From DASUPK01 sp963815045 (GTDB taxonomy: Bacteria > Actinomycetota > Thermoleophilia > Solirubrobacterales > 70-9): DNA of 64,000 bases. The DNA is taken from the NCBI GenBank assembly GCA_963815045.1, contig CAWFET010000002.1, forward strand, positions 930,001 to 994,000, given 5' to 3'. Below the pieces are notes generated by a model. That model made no database searches and was not told the DNA's origin. It saw nothing but the letters and a program-made list of their open reading frames with translations. Numbering within the stretch: the stretch's first letter is position 1; each line of letters opens with the position of its first letter. A program made the position numbers and the translations under genes. Positions 24,545-33,828 of this stretch are shown piece after piece.

Positions 24545-25240
24545 TCAGAGCAGCTCGATCGTGCCCTTCACGATGAGGAGGGCTCCGATCACGAGCGCCC
24601 CCCGGAAGGAGAGCATCTTGGAGTGGCGGTTGAACCAGGCCTTGAACCGGTTGACAGCGTCCGGGGTCCACTCGGGCGCAAACGTGAAGGCGAGCAGAGG
24701 CAGCTCGATCAGCGCGAGCATGATCACGTTGAAGCCGAGGATCATCGCGACCGTGGCCGCCACGCTCGCGTTCTTGTCGGCGATGTGGCCCAGGCCGATG
24801 ATGTAGGAGGCGCCGGGAAGTGTCAGCAGGGCGCCGATGACGAAGGTGGTCTTCGCTGTGCCCTCACTGAGCTTCCGCTGCCACTTCGGAGGTCCCTTGT
24901 CCTTCTTCTTCTCCTCGCGCCGGCGGCGGCGCTCGGCGAGGCGGCCGGTCTCCTTGGGAACGTGGCTGGGGCGGATCAGATACGCGACCAGGAGCAGCAG
25001 GCCGCCGAGCGTGAGATCCATGGCCGGGCTGAGCGTTGACTGCGCTGTGCTGGTCGCTCCCGACGATCCGTCGACGGCGAAGACGATGATCAGGCCCAGG
25101 GTGAGGCTCGTGAACAGCGCGCCGCACAGGTATCCGAGCAGCAGGCGCTTCGGGTGGTCGAGCAGCAGCATCACGGTGGTCGCTCCCAGCAAGGTCGGGT
25201 TGAACGCAGCCGTGAACGCCCAGAAGATGATCGTGTCCAT
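24545..25240 (-). CDS. GAP/Sap family membrane protein
   Basis: A 231-residue protein with about six membrane segments and a highly charged central loop (RRRRREEKKKDKGPPKWQRK). The pattern FNPTLLGATTVMLLLDHPKRLLLGYLCG and GALLTLPGASYIIGL match the GAP (sulfolipid-1-addressing protein, Sap) family. In mycobacteria these assist export of glycolipids. The cargo here is unknown. It starts 1 bp after the ClC gene on the same strand, so the two are co-transcribed. Confidence 0.85.
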   Translation of the reverse strand: MDTIIFWAFTAAFNPTLLGATTVMLLLDHPKRLLLGYLCGALFTSLTLGLIIVFAVDGSSGATSTAQSTLSPAMDLTLGGLLLLVAYLIRPSHVPKETGRLAERRRRREEKKKDKGPPKWQRKLSEGTAKTTFVIGALLTLPGASYIIGLGHIADKNASVAATVAMILGFNVIMLALIELPLLAFTFAPEWTPDAVNRFKAWFNRHSKMLSFRGALVIGALLIVKGTIELL

Positions 25241-25241
25241 C

Positions 25242-26603
25242 TCAGCCCGCCGTTGCCGGATCGGGGGTTGTCGCCCGCGCGTCGAGTGCCTGGACAGTCA
25301 GGTAGGCGACCACCACTCCCAGGATGATCAGTGGGCCTGAGCCGAGGCCGGTGTGCACGGTGAAGAGGGTGGCAAGGACGACGGCGGACAGCGGCAATCT
25401 GAGCACGGCGACCACCGCGGCACCAAGGCCGACTGCAACGGCAGGCGTCAATGCAAAGCCGGGCAGCTGGGCCGCCATCAGCCCTGCGGCCGCTCCGAGG
25501 AACATCGCCGGGAAGGTCGGGCCGCCGCGGAAGGTGCCGAGGGAGATGCCGTAGGCGAGGCCCTTGAAGGCGATCAGGAGGGCGAGGGCCGACAGGGACC
25601 AGGCGCCCGGGTTGTCCACCAGCGGACCGATCGCGTTCTGACCCGAGAAGAGAACCTGGTTGACGCCGTGGTCGGCCGTCTGATGGAAGGCGACTCCAAG
25701 ACCCGCGACGAGCAGCCCGACGATGGGAAGCACGATGAACGGTCTGGGGGTCGCGATGCGCTGGGCCTCTCGCGCAAGGCGAAAGATCACGAAGGTGACC
25801 ACGGCGATCGCGGCGGCCAGCGGGATCGTCCAGAGGAAGTCGACGAAGTCCGGTCGGGCAAAGGCGGGCAGGTGGAGGGGGCTGAGCGAGATGTCCGCGG
25901 TGCTGAGCCCCGTCAACGATCCCATTCCGATCGAGACAAGCGACCCGATGCCGGCGGCGAGCAGGCCCGGGATCAACACGAGCGGCATGCGCGATCCCCC
26001 CAGCCCTGCGGCCTCGATCAGGATCACCGCCGCGATGATCGGGGATCCGAAGAGGAACGAGACGGCGGCGAAGGTCGCGGCGGTGGCGAGCAGCAGGCCG
26101 AGCTCCGGCGGCGCGTCGGGCCGGATCGCGCGCACCATGAGAAATCCAAGCCCGCCTCCGAGCGCGATCAGGGGCGCTTCGGGGCCGACCACCAGACCGA
26201 GTCCGATCGAGGCGAGGGCCGCGAGCAGGACGCCTGGGAGGTCAACCGGCTGGGTGGGGGAGGCCTTCAGGCCCTCTGCCGGGATGTGCCCTCCGTTGCC
26301 GGGCAGCCGAGCGATGGCGAAGGCAGTGATCACGCCGGCGATGGCGAGCACCGGGAAGTACCACCAGAGAGGCGCCCCGTGGTCGTAGCCGAGGTCGTGC
26401 GGGATGTCGGTGAACACCCAGCGCTGCAGATAGAAGATGAGCTCGAGGAAGCACCATGCGACCAGCGACGCGATCACGCCCACGATTGCTGCGAGAACGA
26501 GCACCGCGACGAAGGACCTGCTGCGGAGCGTCGAGGCGGGATCCGGCCCGGCCGGCTCGTCAACCACGCCGGTGATCCAATCATCCGGCGCGGCTGGGGT
26601 CAT
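25242..26603 (-). CDS. clcA: ClC-family chloride channel/antiporter
   Basis: A membrane protein of about 453 residues with about ten hydrophobic segments. ClC signatures are GNGGHIPAEG (selectivity region), GLVVGPEAPLIALGGGLG, where the glutamate is at the gating position, and GTFRGGPTFPAMFLGAAAG. In E. coli ClcA is a Cl-/H+ exchanger that acts as an electrical shunt in extreme acid resistance together with glutamate decarboxylase; gadB lies 5 kb away here. ATG at 26603 follows an alternative GTG at 26606. A dyad operator covers the start codon. Confidence 0.9.
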   Translation of the reverse strand: MTPAAPDDWITGVVDEPAGPDPASTLRSRSFVAVLVLAAIVGVIASLVAWCFLELIFYLQRWVFTDIPHDLGYDHGAPLWWYFPVLAIAGVITAFAIARLPGNGGHIPAEGLKASPTQPVDLPGVLLAALASIGLGLVVGPEAPLIALGGGLGFLMVRAIRPDAPPELGLLLATAATFAAVSFLFGSPIIAAVILIEAAGLGGSRMPLVLIPGLLAAGIGSLVSIGMGSLTGLSTADISLSPLHLPAFARPDFVDFLWTIPLAAAIAVVTFVIFRLAREAQRIATPRPFIVLPIVGLLVAGLGVAFHQTADHGVNQVLFSGQNAIGPLVDNPGAWSLSALALLIAFKGLAYGISLGTFRGGPTFPAMFLGAAAGLMAAQLPGFALTPAVAVGLGAAVVAVLRLPLSAVVLATLFTVHTGLGSGPLIILGVVVAYLTVQALDARATTPDPATAG

Positions 26604-26621
26604 CACCCGAACGGGATGATG
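26601..26621 (+). promoter_or_regulatory. 21-bp dyad operator, copy 2 (clcA/luxR intergenic)
   Basis: CATCACCC, five bases, GGATGATG. Left arm and reversed right arm agree at seven of eight positions, the most symmetrical copy in the window. It overlaps the first codon of the leftward clcA gene and lies 166 bp before the rightward LuxR-type gene. Confidence 0.6.
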
Positions 26622-26787
26622 CCGCGGCGCGGGAGGCCTGCGTAGTCACTACTGAGGAGGGTCAGCGGATTTTCCCGGTCATCGCGCTTCGCCGGGGGAG
26701 TAGGGTGGATCTCAAGCCGCGCAAGAAGCGCGCAAGAGACCGGAAGGAACCGCCTGTGCGTGTCCTGCCGAGAATCGTGTTAGGGGA

Positions 26788-28947
26788 ATGACTTCGAGAA
26801 GCCGGGATGGTGACGTGGCATCGCTGACGCATGACCGAACCGCGCCGGACGTCCCCCTCCGGGACCACCTCGCCCTGATCCCCCGGCCACAGCTCGTGAC
26901 CCGGCTCCGCGAGGCGAACGGCTACCCGCTCGTGCTCATCACCGCCCCGGCCGGATATGCGAAGAGCACTCTGCTGTCGCAGTGGGCGGAGGAGGACGAG
27001 CGGCGATTTGCCCTGATCACACTCGAGTCAGGCGACGACCGGCCATCGCGCCTGCTGAATCGCCTCGTCCGGACGCTCGATTCCGTGAGCTCCCGGGGAC
27101 GCCCGTTCGTCGTGGGGATCGACGAGGCGGACGCGCTTCGCAGCAAGGGCGCTCTGGCTGCGCTGGCCAACTCGATCGCGTCGCTGCCTCCGGAAGGCCA
27201 GATCGCCCTCGTCGCGCGCCGTGAGCTCGCTCTGCCTCTGGGCAGAATGCGCGCCCATCGCCAGGTCTTTGAGCTCACCCGGCGCGACCTGGCGATGAGC
27301 AGAGCCGAGAGCGAGCGGCTGCTCGAGGCGATCGGGCTTCGCCTCACACCGGACGATGTCGGGGCGCTCTACGAGCGGACGGAGGGCTGGCCGGCGGCGC
27401 TCTACCTGGCGGGGCTCGCGCTTGGAGATGAGCAAGGCGCTCATCCCGATGCGACCGAGTTCGGCGGAGATGACCGGTTCGTGGCCGACTACATGCGGGA
27501 CGAGTTCCTCGCGGGGATTTCGGTCGCTCGCCTCAGATTCCTGATGCGGACCTCGCTGCTCGAGGACCTTGCCGGCAAGATCTGCGACGAGGTTCTCGAG
27601 CGGACCGGATCCGGCAGGGTCCTGCGTGAGCTGGCCCGGTCCAAGCTTCCACTGGAGCCGCTGGATCACGCCGATGGCACCTATCGGTACCACCCGCTCT
27701 TCAAGCAGACGCTGGCCGCGGAGCTCCATCGCCGGGAGCCAGAGCTCGAACCCAAGCTCCATCGCCGCGCCAGTGCCTGGTATGCGGAGCATGAGCGCTT
27801 CGAGGAAGCCATCGACCACGCGACCGATGCCGGCGAGGATGGCCGCGCCGCCGAGTTGATCTGGGCGCGCGCCGCGGGCTATCTCGCCGAGGGCCGCCGC
27901 GAGGACCTGCGCCGGTGGCTTGACCGCTTCAGCGAGCGGAAGGTGGCGGGCTCCGCTCAGCTCGCGCTCGCGACAGCCCATCTCTATCTGGCTCTTGGCA
28001 AAGGTGACCTGGCGAGGCATTGGACCTCGGTGGCCCAGGAGGCGTTCGACGAGGAGGCGATGGATGACTCTGACCTCGAGGCCGACCTGCTCATCCTGCG
28101 GGCGACCGTGCCGGCCGATGGGGTCGGGCAGATGGGTGCCGACGCGGTTCGGGCGGGCGAGCTCCATCCCCCCGACAGCCCATGGCGGGCGATGTCCTAC
28201 TTCTATGCCGGAGCCAGCAGGCATCTCGCGGATGAGACGGAGGACGCTCGCGAGCTGCTCGAGGAGGGAGCGCGCAAGGGCGCGGCCACCGCGCCAATAG
28301 CGCAGGTCTTCTGCCTCGTACAGCTGACCTTCCTGCACCTGGAGAGGGACGACCTCGGGGACGCGCTCCGCGTCGTTGCCCAGGCCAGGGAGCAACTGGA
28401 GCGCTTCCAGCTCGGCGAGTATCCGATTCTCGCCTTCTTCTTCGTGGCGTCCGCGTTGACCCGCGCGCATGAGGGGCGCACCGAGGAGGCCGCGGCTGAC
28501 AGCAACCGGGCCCGGAAGATGCTCTCAGGACTGGATGGCTTCCCCGACTGGTATCAGGGCCAAGCAAGGATCCACCTGGCCCGCGCCTGCCTGCTCCTGG
28601 ACGATTCCCCCGCGGCGACCGAGCTGCTCGCGGATGCCGCCGAGTACGCGAGCCGGCTCGACGATGCGCCGGGGCTCAGCCGCTGGCTGTCCGAGGTGCA
28701 GTCGGCGGCCACCGCGATGGCCGGCGACGGGCGTCGGTCGGACCTGACCCCGGCGGAGCTCCGAACGCTGCGATTCCTGCCGAGCCACCTCTCGTTCCGC
28801 GAGATCGCCGACCAGAGCTTCGTCTCCGCCAACACCGTGAAGACGCAGGCCCAGGCCATCTATCGGAAGCTCGATGCCTCGTCCCGGGGTGAGGCAGTCG
28901 AGCGTGCACGCGACCGCGGTCTGCTCCAGGATGTATCCCATGTCTGA
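26788..28947 (+). CDS. LuxR-family, MalT-like ATP-dependent transcriptional regulator
   Basis: A 719-residue regulator. The N-terminus holds a STAND-type NTPase with a P-loop-like ITAPAGYAKSTLLSQW near residue 52 and FVVGIDEADAL as Walker B. A winged/arm region and a TPR-like helical superhelix fill residues 250-640. The C-terminus is a LuxR helix-turn-helix (LTPAELRTLRFLPSHLSFREIA, then FVSANTVKTQAQAIYRKL). MalT-like regulators bind ATP and an inducer to activate promoters; the inducer here is unknown. Its stop overlaps the DUF2252 start. It is a candidate for the factor reading the nearby dyads, without direct proof. Confidence 0.9.
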   Translation: MTSRSRDGDVASLTHDRTAPDVPLRDHLALIPRPQLVTRLREANGYPLVLITAPAGYAKSTLLSQWAEEDERRFALITLESGDDRPSRLLNRLVRTLDSVSSRGRPFVVGIDEADALRSKGALAALANSIASLPPEGQIALVARRELALPLGRMRAHRQVFELTRRDLAMSRAESERLLEAIGLRLTPDDVGALYERTEGWPAALYLAGLALGDEQGAHPDATEFGGDDRFVADYMRDEFLAGISVARLRFLMRTSLLEDLAGKICDEVLERTGSGRVLRELARSKLPLEPLDHADGTYRYHPLFKQTLAAELHRREPELEPKLHRRASAWYAEHERFEEAIDHATDAGEDGRAAELIWARAAGYLAEGRREDLRRWLDRFSERKVAGSAQLALATAHLYLALGKGDLARHWTSVAQEAFDEEAMDDSDLEADLLILRATVPADGVGQMGADAVRAGELHPPDSPWRAMSYFYAGASRHLADETEDARELLEEGARKGAATAPIAQVFCLVQLTFLHLERDDLGDALRVVAQAREQLERFQLGEYPILAFFFVASALTRAHEGRTEEAAADSNRARKMLSGLDGFPDWYQGQARIHLARACLLLDDSPAATELLADAAEYASRLDDAPGLSRWLSEVQSAATAMAGDGRRSDLTPAELRTLRFLPSHLSFREIADQSFVSANTVKTQAQAIYRKLDASSRGEAVERARDRGLLQDVSHV

Positions 28948-30331
28948 CCCCCTGACCACGGGCGAGAGCGAGGCGCGTGGAAAGGCGTCGCGTCGCGAGA
29001 CGCCTCGTTCGTCGCTCGGAGCCTGGGAGCCGCCCCCCAAGCGCACCGATCCGGTCAAGATCCTCGAGGGCCAGGACAAGACCCGCGTCAAGGAGCTCGT
29101 CCCGATCAGGCACGGGCGGATGGGAGCGTCGGCGTTCACCTTCTACCGGGGCGCGGCGGGGATCATGGCGGCCGACCTCGCTGCCTCTCCCCGGACTGAC
29201 CTCGCCGTCCAGCTCTGCGGCGACGCCCACCTCTCCAACTTCGGCGTCTTCGCCGCGCCGGACCGGCGTCTGATCTTCGATATCAACGACTTCGACGAGA
29301 CCCATCCGGGCCCGTTCGAATGGGACGTCAAGCGGCTGGTCGCCAGCTTCGCGATCGGGGGGCGGGACCTCGGCTTCAAGGAGCGTGACCGGCGCGCCGC
29401 GGTGTCGTCGGTCGCCGCCGAATACCGCGAGGAGATGCGCCGGCTCGCCTCGATGCGGACGCTCGACGTCTGGTATCAGCGCCTCGACATCTCCGTCCTC
29501 GAGCAGTACCGCTCCAAGGTGAAGCGACAGGACGCGAAGAACTACGACAAGAACATCGCGAAGGCGGAGAGCAAGAACAGCCTCCGGGCTTTCGCAAAGC
29601 TCACACGTCAGGTCGACGGCGAGCTGCGCATCGTCAGCGATCCCCCCCTGATCACCCCAGTGGACGAGGTCTTCAAGGGCGTCAAGTCCGATGAGATCGA
29701 ACGGCGCCTGCTCGAACTGATCGGGCAGTACCGCAAGACGCTCGACGGAGACGTCCGGCACCTCGTTGAGGAGTACCGCTACGTCCATGCCGCGCGAAAG
29801 GTCGTCGGTGTGGGCAGCGTCGGGACGCGAGCGTGGATCGTGCTGTTCCTCGGCCGGGACTCGGGCGACCCGCTGTTCCTCCAGGTGAAGGAGGCGGAGC
29901 GCTCGGTGCTCGAAGGGCATGCGGGGAAGACGAAGTTCAAGCAGCAGGGCCGTCGCGTGGTCGAGGGACAGCGACTGATGCAGGCAGCCAGCGACATCTT
30001 CCTCGGCTGGCTATCGGGGACCGACCCGGAGGGGGTCACCCGCGACTTCTACGTCCGCCAGCTTTGGGACGGGAAGGGATCCGCACAGATCGAGCGGATG
30101 ACCCCCGAGACGATGGGCCTCTACGGGAAGCTCTGCGGATGGACGCTGGCCAGGGCGCACGCCCGGTCAGGCGACCGGGTCGCGATTGCCTCCTATCTCG
30201 GCAAGGGGGAGTCCTTCGATCGCGCGATGGCAGATTTCGCCGAGGCCTACGCGGACCAGAACGAGAGCGACTTCAACGAGTTCGAGGCAGCGGTCAAGAA
30301 GGGCCGGCTGAAGTCCGTCAGCGGCCTCTGA
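28940..30331 (+). CDS. DUF2252 family protein
   Basis: A 463-residue protein with the family's conserved blocks: RMGASAFTFYRGAAGIMAADL, LCGDAHLSNFG, FDINDFDETHPGPFEWDVKRL and a later QVKEAERSVLE. The HLSNFG and DFDE motifs resemble catalytic and metal-binding loops of protein-kinase-like phosphotransferases, but the activity is unproven. The start at ATG 28940 overlaps the LuxR stop, making it co-translated with that regulator; the open frame upstream is within luxR. It overlaps the convergent sigma-factor gene by 14 bp. Confidence 0.86.
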   Translation: MSDPLTTGESEARGKASRRETPRSSLGAWEPPPKRTDPVKILEGQDKTRVKELVPIRHGRMGASAFTFYRGAAGIMAADLAASPRTDLAVQLCGDAHLSNFGVFAAPDRRLIFDINDFDETHPGPFEWDVKRLVASFAIGGRDLGFKERDRRAAVSSVAAEYREEMRRLASMRTLDVWYQRLDISVLEQYRSKVKRQDAKNYDKNIAKAESKNSLRAFAKLTRQVDGELRIVSDPPLITPVDEVFKGVKSDEIERRLLELIGQYRKTLDGDVRHLVEEYRYVHAARKVVGVGSVGTRAWIVLFLGRDSGDPLFLQVKEAERSVLEGHAGKTKFKQQGRRVVEGQRLMQAASDIFLGWLSGTDPEGVTRDFYVRQLWDGKGSAQIERMTPETMGLYGKLCGWTLARAHARSGDRVAIASYLGKGESFDRAMADFAEAYADQNESDFNEFEAAVKKGRLKSVSGL

Positions 30332-31484
30332 GGTCAGCCAGCCGCCGCTCGAGGAAGCTGCGCTCGGCATCGGAGTGGACCAGCTCGAGCGCGCGCTCGT
30401 AGGCGTCACGGGCCTCGTCGGTTCGATCGAGACGCCGAAGGAGCTCGGCGCGGGTCGCGTGCAGGTAGTGATAGCCGTCGAGGTTCAGGCCGTCCACCAC
30501 CGCGAGGGCAGTGTCGGCATCGCCGGCCTCGGCTATGGCGGCCGCACGATTGAGCTCCACCACGGGGGAGCCGGTCAATCGGGCCAGCTCGCCGTAGAGG
30601 GCGGCGATCTGCGGCCAGTCCACCTCCTCCTCCGTATGGAGGACCGCGATGGCGGCCTGCAGCACATACGGACCACGGCCGCCGAGGGCGATGGCCCGGT
30701 CGAGGGCTGTCCGGCCCAGGTCGAGCTCCGCGCCGTCCCAGCGGGAGCGGTCCTGGTCGGCGAGCAGCACCAGCTCGCCGTCCGCGAACCGCGCCTCGCT
30801 CCGGGCGTCGTTCGCCAGCATCAGCGCCAGCAGCCCGAAGACCTCCGGCTCATCGGGCATCAGCTCGGCCAGCGCCCGGGCGATGCGGATCGCCTCGGCG
30901 GATAGATCCCCGCGGCCGCCGTAGCCCTCGTTGAAGATCAGATAGATCACGGCGAGAACCGCCGCGAGCCGATCGGGAAGCTGATGGGTGGGGGGGACGC
31001 GAAACGGGATTCCCGCGGCCTCGATCTTGTGCTTCGCCCGGACCAGCCGCTTGGCCATCGTCTCCCTCGGGACGAGGAAGGCGCGGGCGATCTCCTCGGT
31101 GGTCAGCCCTCCGAGCGTCCGGAGGGTCAGCGCGACCTGGCCTTCGAGCGCGAGTGCCGGATGGCAGCAGGTGAAGAGCAGCTCGAGGCGCTCGTCGGGA
31201 ATCGCCGTCTCATCCATTTCGATCTCCGTCGGCTCGGGAAGGTCGAGCAGCTTCGTCTTCTCGGCGAGGGTGCGGTCCCGCCGGATCCGGTCGATCGCTC
31301 GGTTCCGCGCGGTCGTCACGAGCCAGGCCCTCGGGTTGTCGGGGGTCCCCTCCCGGGGCCAGCGCTCGGCGGCAATCGCGAAGGCCTCCTGAGCGGCCTC
31401 CTCGGCGAGCTCGAAGCTGCCGAGGAAGCCGATCAGGCTGGCGAGGACGCGGCCCCATTCGTCTCGGAAGGCCTGCTCGAGAAT
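30318..31484 (-). CDS. ECF42-type RNA polymerase sigma factor with C-terminal TPR domain (probable ATT start)
   Basis: A sigma factor of about 388 residues. Region 2 reads AFRDEWGRVLASLIGFLG and WLVTTARNRAIDRIRR. Region 4 is LTLRTLGGLTTEEIARAFLVP with METMAKRL-like text. The last 200 residues are TPR-like helices typical of ECF42, where they are needed for activity. A DGPF gene lies immediately upstream, as is usual. The first ATG or GTG in frame is at 31319, inside region 2. Between the upstream in-frame stop and region 2 there is no ATG, GTG, TTG or CTG, but ATT at 31484 has GGGGAG at a proper distance. I therefore place the start there, with moderate confidence. Confidence 0.85.
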   Translation of the reverse strand: MLEQAFRDEWGRVLASLIGFLGSFELAEEAAQEAFAIAAERWPREGTPDNPRAWLVTTARNRAIDRIRRDRTLAEKTKLLDLPEPTEIEMDETAIPDERLELLFTCCHPALALEGQVALTLRTLGGLTTEEIARAFLVPRETMAKRLVRAKHKIEAAGIPFRVPPTHQLPDRLAAVLAVIYLIFNEGYGGRGDLSAEAIRIARALAELMPDEPEVFGLLALMLANDARSEARFADGELVLLADQDRSRWDGAELDLGRTALDRAIALGGRGPYVLQAAIAVLHTEEEVDWPQIAALYGELARLTGSPVVELNRAAAIAEAGDADTALAVVDGLNLDGYHYLHATRAELLRRLDRTDEARDAYERALELVHSDAERSFLERRLADLRGR

Positions 31485-31486
31485 CG

Positions 31487-31846
31487 CTAGCTCCCCACGA
31501 CGGGCCGGATCTCGATTCCACCGCCCAGACGAGCCGCCGGAATCTTCGATGCGAGCTCGATCGCGGCGTCGAGGTCATCGGCCTCGTAGGTGAGCCAGCC
31601 GCCGAGCGCCTCCTTGACGGACACGAACGGTCCGTCGGTGGTCAGCGTCTTGCCGTCCTGTACGCGGACGGTGGTCGCGGTCTCCGGAGAGTCGAGCCGC
31701 GCGTCGTTCGGGGTGACCCCGGGCGTCTCGTTGAGCGCCTGATAGTCCTCATAGACCTGCTTCTGCTCGGCCTCGGAGAGCTCGTTCCAGGCGTCGCTCC
31801 CCGGCGTTGGGGTCGCTCCCTGATGAATCAGCAGCACGTACTTCAT
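31487..31846 (-). CDS. DGPF (YCII-related) domain protein, ECF42 partner
   Basis: A 119-residue protein with the typical start MKYVLLIHQG and the name-giving motif LTTDGPF (residues 73-79), followed by EALGGWLTYEADDLDAAIELASKIP. DGPF proteins accompany ECF42 sigma factors and are usually their targets; their biochemical function is not known. The stop is two bases before the proposed ATT start of the sigma gene. A good ribosome binding site (AAGGAGGA) precedes the ATG. Confidence 0.92.
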   Translation of the reverse strand: MKYVLLIHQGATPTPGSDAWNELSEAEQKQVYEDYQALNETPGVTPNDARLDSPETATTVRVQDGKTLTTDGPFVSVKEALGGWLTYEADDLDAAIELASKIPAARLGGGIEIRPVVGS

Positions 31847-31878
31847 GGCTTCCTCCTTGTTGAGAGTTTCGCCTCGAA

Positions 31879-31905
31879 GACGAACGGAGGATCGCGAAAT
31901 GGACA
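31879..31905 (-). promoter_or_regulatory. Candidate ECF-type promoter before the DGPF gene
   Basis: On the minus strand, TGTCCA (31905-31900), a 17-bp spacer and CGTC (31882-31879) lie about 33 bp before the ATG. Known ECF42 promoters have a TGTCGA-like -35 box, so this is a one-mismatch candidate for autoregulation. It is only about 5 bp from the gadB stop. Confidence 0.35.
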
Positions 31906-31909
31906 GCCG

Positions 31910-33301
31910 TCAGTGTGTGACGCTGGTCTTGACGCGCTTGCGCTCGGACTCGCTGACGGGGCCCTTCTTCTCCAGGGTCTTGATCGCGTCACCGATGTCC
32001 TCCACCAGCCGGTCGACCAGCGACCGGCTCAGGTTGACCTTGACGAGCGCCCGCATCATCTTCACGTCGTGGGCATCCGGCGGCATCGTGTAGGCGGGCA
32101 GCATCCAGCCACGCTCGGCCGAGAGCTGGAAGGCGATGTCGAACTCGTCGTAGGCCTGCTTCTCCGCGAGATTGAACGCCACCAGCGGAAGCGTCTCTTC
32201 CCCCTCGCCGATGATCTGGAAGGGGCCGATGCCCTTGAGATCCTTAGCCAGCGCCTCTGAGTTCTCCTGCATGATCTCCATGATCGCCCGGTAGCCGGCC
32301 TTGCCGAAGCGGACGAAGTTGTAGTACTGGGCCAGCACCATCGAGGAGCCGGTTGAGAAGTTGAGGGTGAAGGTCGCGTCGGTCTTGCCGAGATAGTTCT
32401 CGTAGAAGACGAGGTCCTCGGCGAGGTCGGACTTCTCGCGGAAGATCAGCCATCCGATCCCCGGGTACACCAGCCCGAACTTGTGGCCGGAGGCGTTGAT
32501 CGAGCGAACCTGCTCGAGGCGGAAATCCCATTTGGAGTCCGGGTAGAGGAAGGGCCAGACGAAGGCGCCGCTGGCGCCGTCGATGTGGAGCGGGATGTCG
32601 ATCCCCTTCTCGTTCTTGTGGTCGAGCAGCAGCTGGTTGATCCCGACGACGTCATCGGCGTGGCCGGTGAAGGTGGTCCCGACCACCGCTGCCACGCCGA
32701 TGGTGTTCTCGTCGAGATGTGGCTCCACGTCCTCGGGGCCGATCGTGTACTTGCCGGCCTGCAGGGGGACGATCCGCGGCTCGACGTCGAAGTAGCGGCA
32801 GAACTTCTCCCAGACGACGTGCACGTCGCCGCCGAAGACGAGGTTCGGCTTGTCTGTCGGCTTCTTGTCCGCCTCGCGCCGCTGGCGCCACTTCCACTTG
32901 AGCGAGAGAGCGCCGAGCATGATCGCCTCGGAGGACCCCTGGGTGCGCGCCCCCGTCGTCTCGCCCGGGGCGTTGAAGAGCTCCGCGAGCATCCGGATGC
33001 AGCGCTGCTCGATCTCCGCCGTCATCGGGTACTCGGCGTGATCGATGAAGTTGCGGTGCAGGTTCTCGTCGATCACCACGCGGGCCTCGGGCTCCATCCA
33101 GGTGGTGACGAAGGTCGCCAGGTTCCTCTCGGGAATCCCCTCGACGGCCAGCTCCTGCTCGACGAGGCGCATCGCTGCGATCGAGTCCATCGCGTGCTCG
33201 GGAATCACCTCCTGTGGCGCGTCCTCAACCAGCCAGGCGCCCCGTGGCTCCTCCTTGAACTGGTCGAGCAGCTTGTCGAGGTTGTCGTCGGCGGTCGCCA
33301 T
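31910..33301 (-). CDS. gadB: Glutamate decarboxylase (PLP-dependent)
   Basis: A 463-residue enzyme, the usual family length, converting glutamate to GABA with uptake of a proton. The PLP lysine is K274 in the motif NASGHKFGLVYPG. Other family blocks are GARTQGSSEAIMLGALSLKWKW, HIDGASGAF and FSTGSSMVLAQYYNFVRFG. ATG at 33301 overlaps the TGA of the upstream membrane-protein gene, which decides the start over a longer open frame. No gadC antiporter is in the window. It might serve in acid resistance or in a GABA shunt. Confidence 0.95.
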   Translation of the reverse strand: MATADDNLDKLLDQFKEEPRGAWLVEDAPQEVIPEHAMDSIAAMRLVEQELAVEGIPERNLATFVTTWMEPEARVVIDENLHRNFIDHAEYPMTAEIEQRCIRMLAELFNAPGETTGARTQGSSEAIMLGALSLKWKWRQRREADKKPTDKPNLVFGGDVHVVWEKFCRYFDVEPRIVPLQAGKYTIGPEDVEPHLDENTIGVAAVVGTTFTGHADDVVGINQLLLDHKNEKGIDIPLHIDGASGAFVWPFLYPDSKWDFRLEQVRSINASGHKFGLVYPGIGWLIFREKSDLAEDLVFYENYLGKTDATFTLNFSTGSSMVLAQYYNFVRFGKAGYRAIMEIMQENSEALAKDLKGIGPFQIIGEGEETLPLVAFNLAEKQAYDEFDIAFQLSAERGWMLPAYTMPPDAHDVKMMRALVKVNLSRSLVDRLVEDIGDAIKTLEKKGPVSESERKRVKTSVTH

Positions 33302-33828
33302 CAGCTTGCCGCGAGGCGAGCGCTCCTTGCGACGCTCGCCAGGCAGAGGAACACGGTTATATCGATCAGCAGCAGCGCGATGGCGATTCCCGGTGAATCC
33401 CCGAAGAACATGATCGCTGCCACGACGTGTCCGAGGACGGAGAGCAGTCCGACTCCCACCGCGCCGAGCTTGCCCAGCAACACGCCCGGAACGGCCGCGA
33501 GCTGGACCAGGGCGACGATCAGCATCAGCCATCCCTCTGGCCGGGTGTCGCCGACGAGCCACGAAGCGGTTGTGATGAAGATGTGCGAGCCGGCGAGCAC
33601 GGAGATCGCGTAGAAGAGGTTGAGCAGGGCGATGGTGAGCAGCCAGCCGGTGGCGACGAGCGCCTCGCCCACCACTGGAACCCGCGGGCGAGCCGTGTAC
33701 TCGAAGTTGTTCGGGTTGGCGGTCGCGGCGGGCAGCGGGTCTCCGATCCGGGGGAGCCAACCGATCGAGCCGGCGTCGTCCTCATCCCGTTCGGGTGAAA
33801 TCGGAAACGCGCAGGCCGGGCATCGCAC
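33301..33828 (-). CDS. Four-TM membrane protein, DUF7144-like, upstream of gadB
   Basis: A protein of up to 175 residues. Its last 125 residues hold four hydrophobic segments, starting at VGEALVATGWLLTIALLNLFYAISV, and resemble the DUF7144-like protein at 19229. There is no in-frame ATG. GTG at 33828 gives a start with a CPAC motif but lies inside an operator copy; another GTG pair near 33675 would give a shorter protein directly before the membrane domain. The start is therefore uncertain. TGA overlaps the gadB ATG, so gadB is translationally coupled to it. Confidence 0.65.
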   Translation of the reverse strand: MRCPACAFPISPERDEDDAGSIGWLPRIGDPLPAATANPNNFEYTARPRVPVVGEALVATGWLLTIALLNLFYAISVLAGSHIFITTASWLVGDTRPEGWLMLIVALVQLAAVPGVLLGKLGAVGVGLLSVLGHVVAAIMFFGDSPGIAIALLLIDITVFLCLASVARSARLAAS

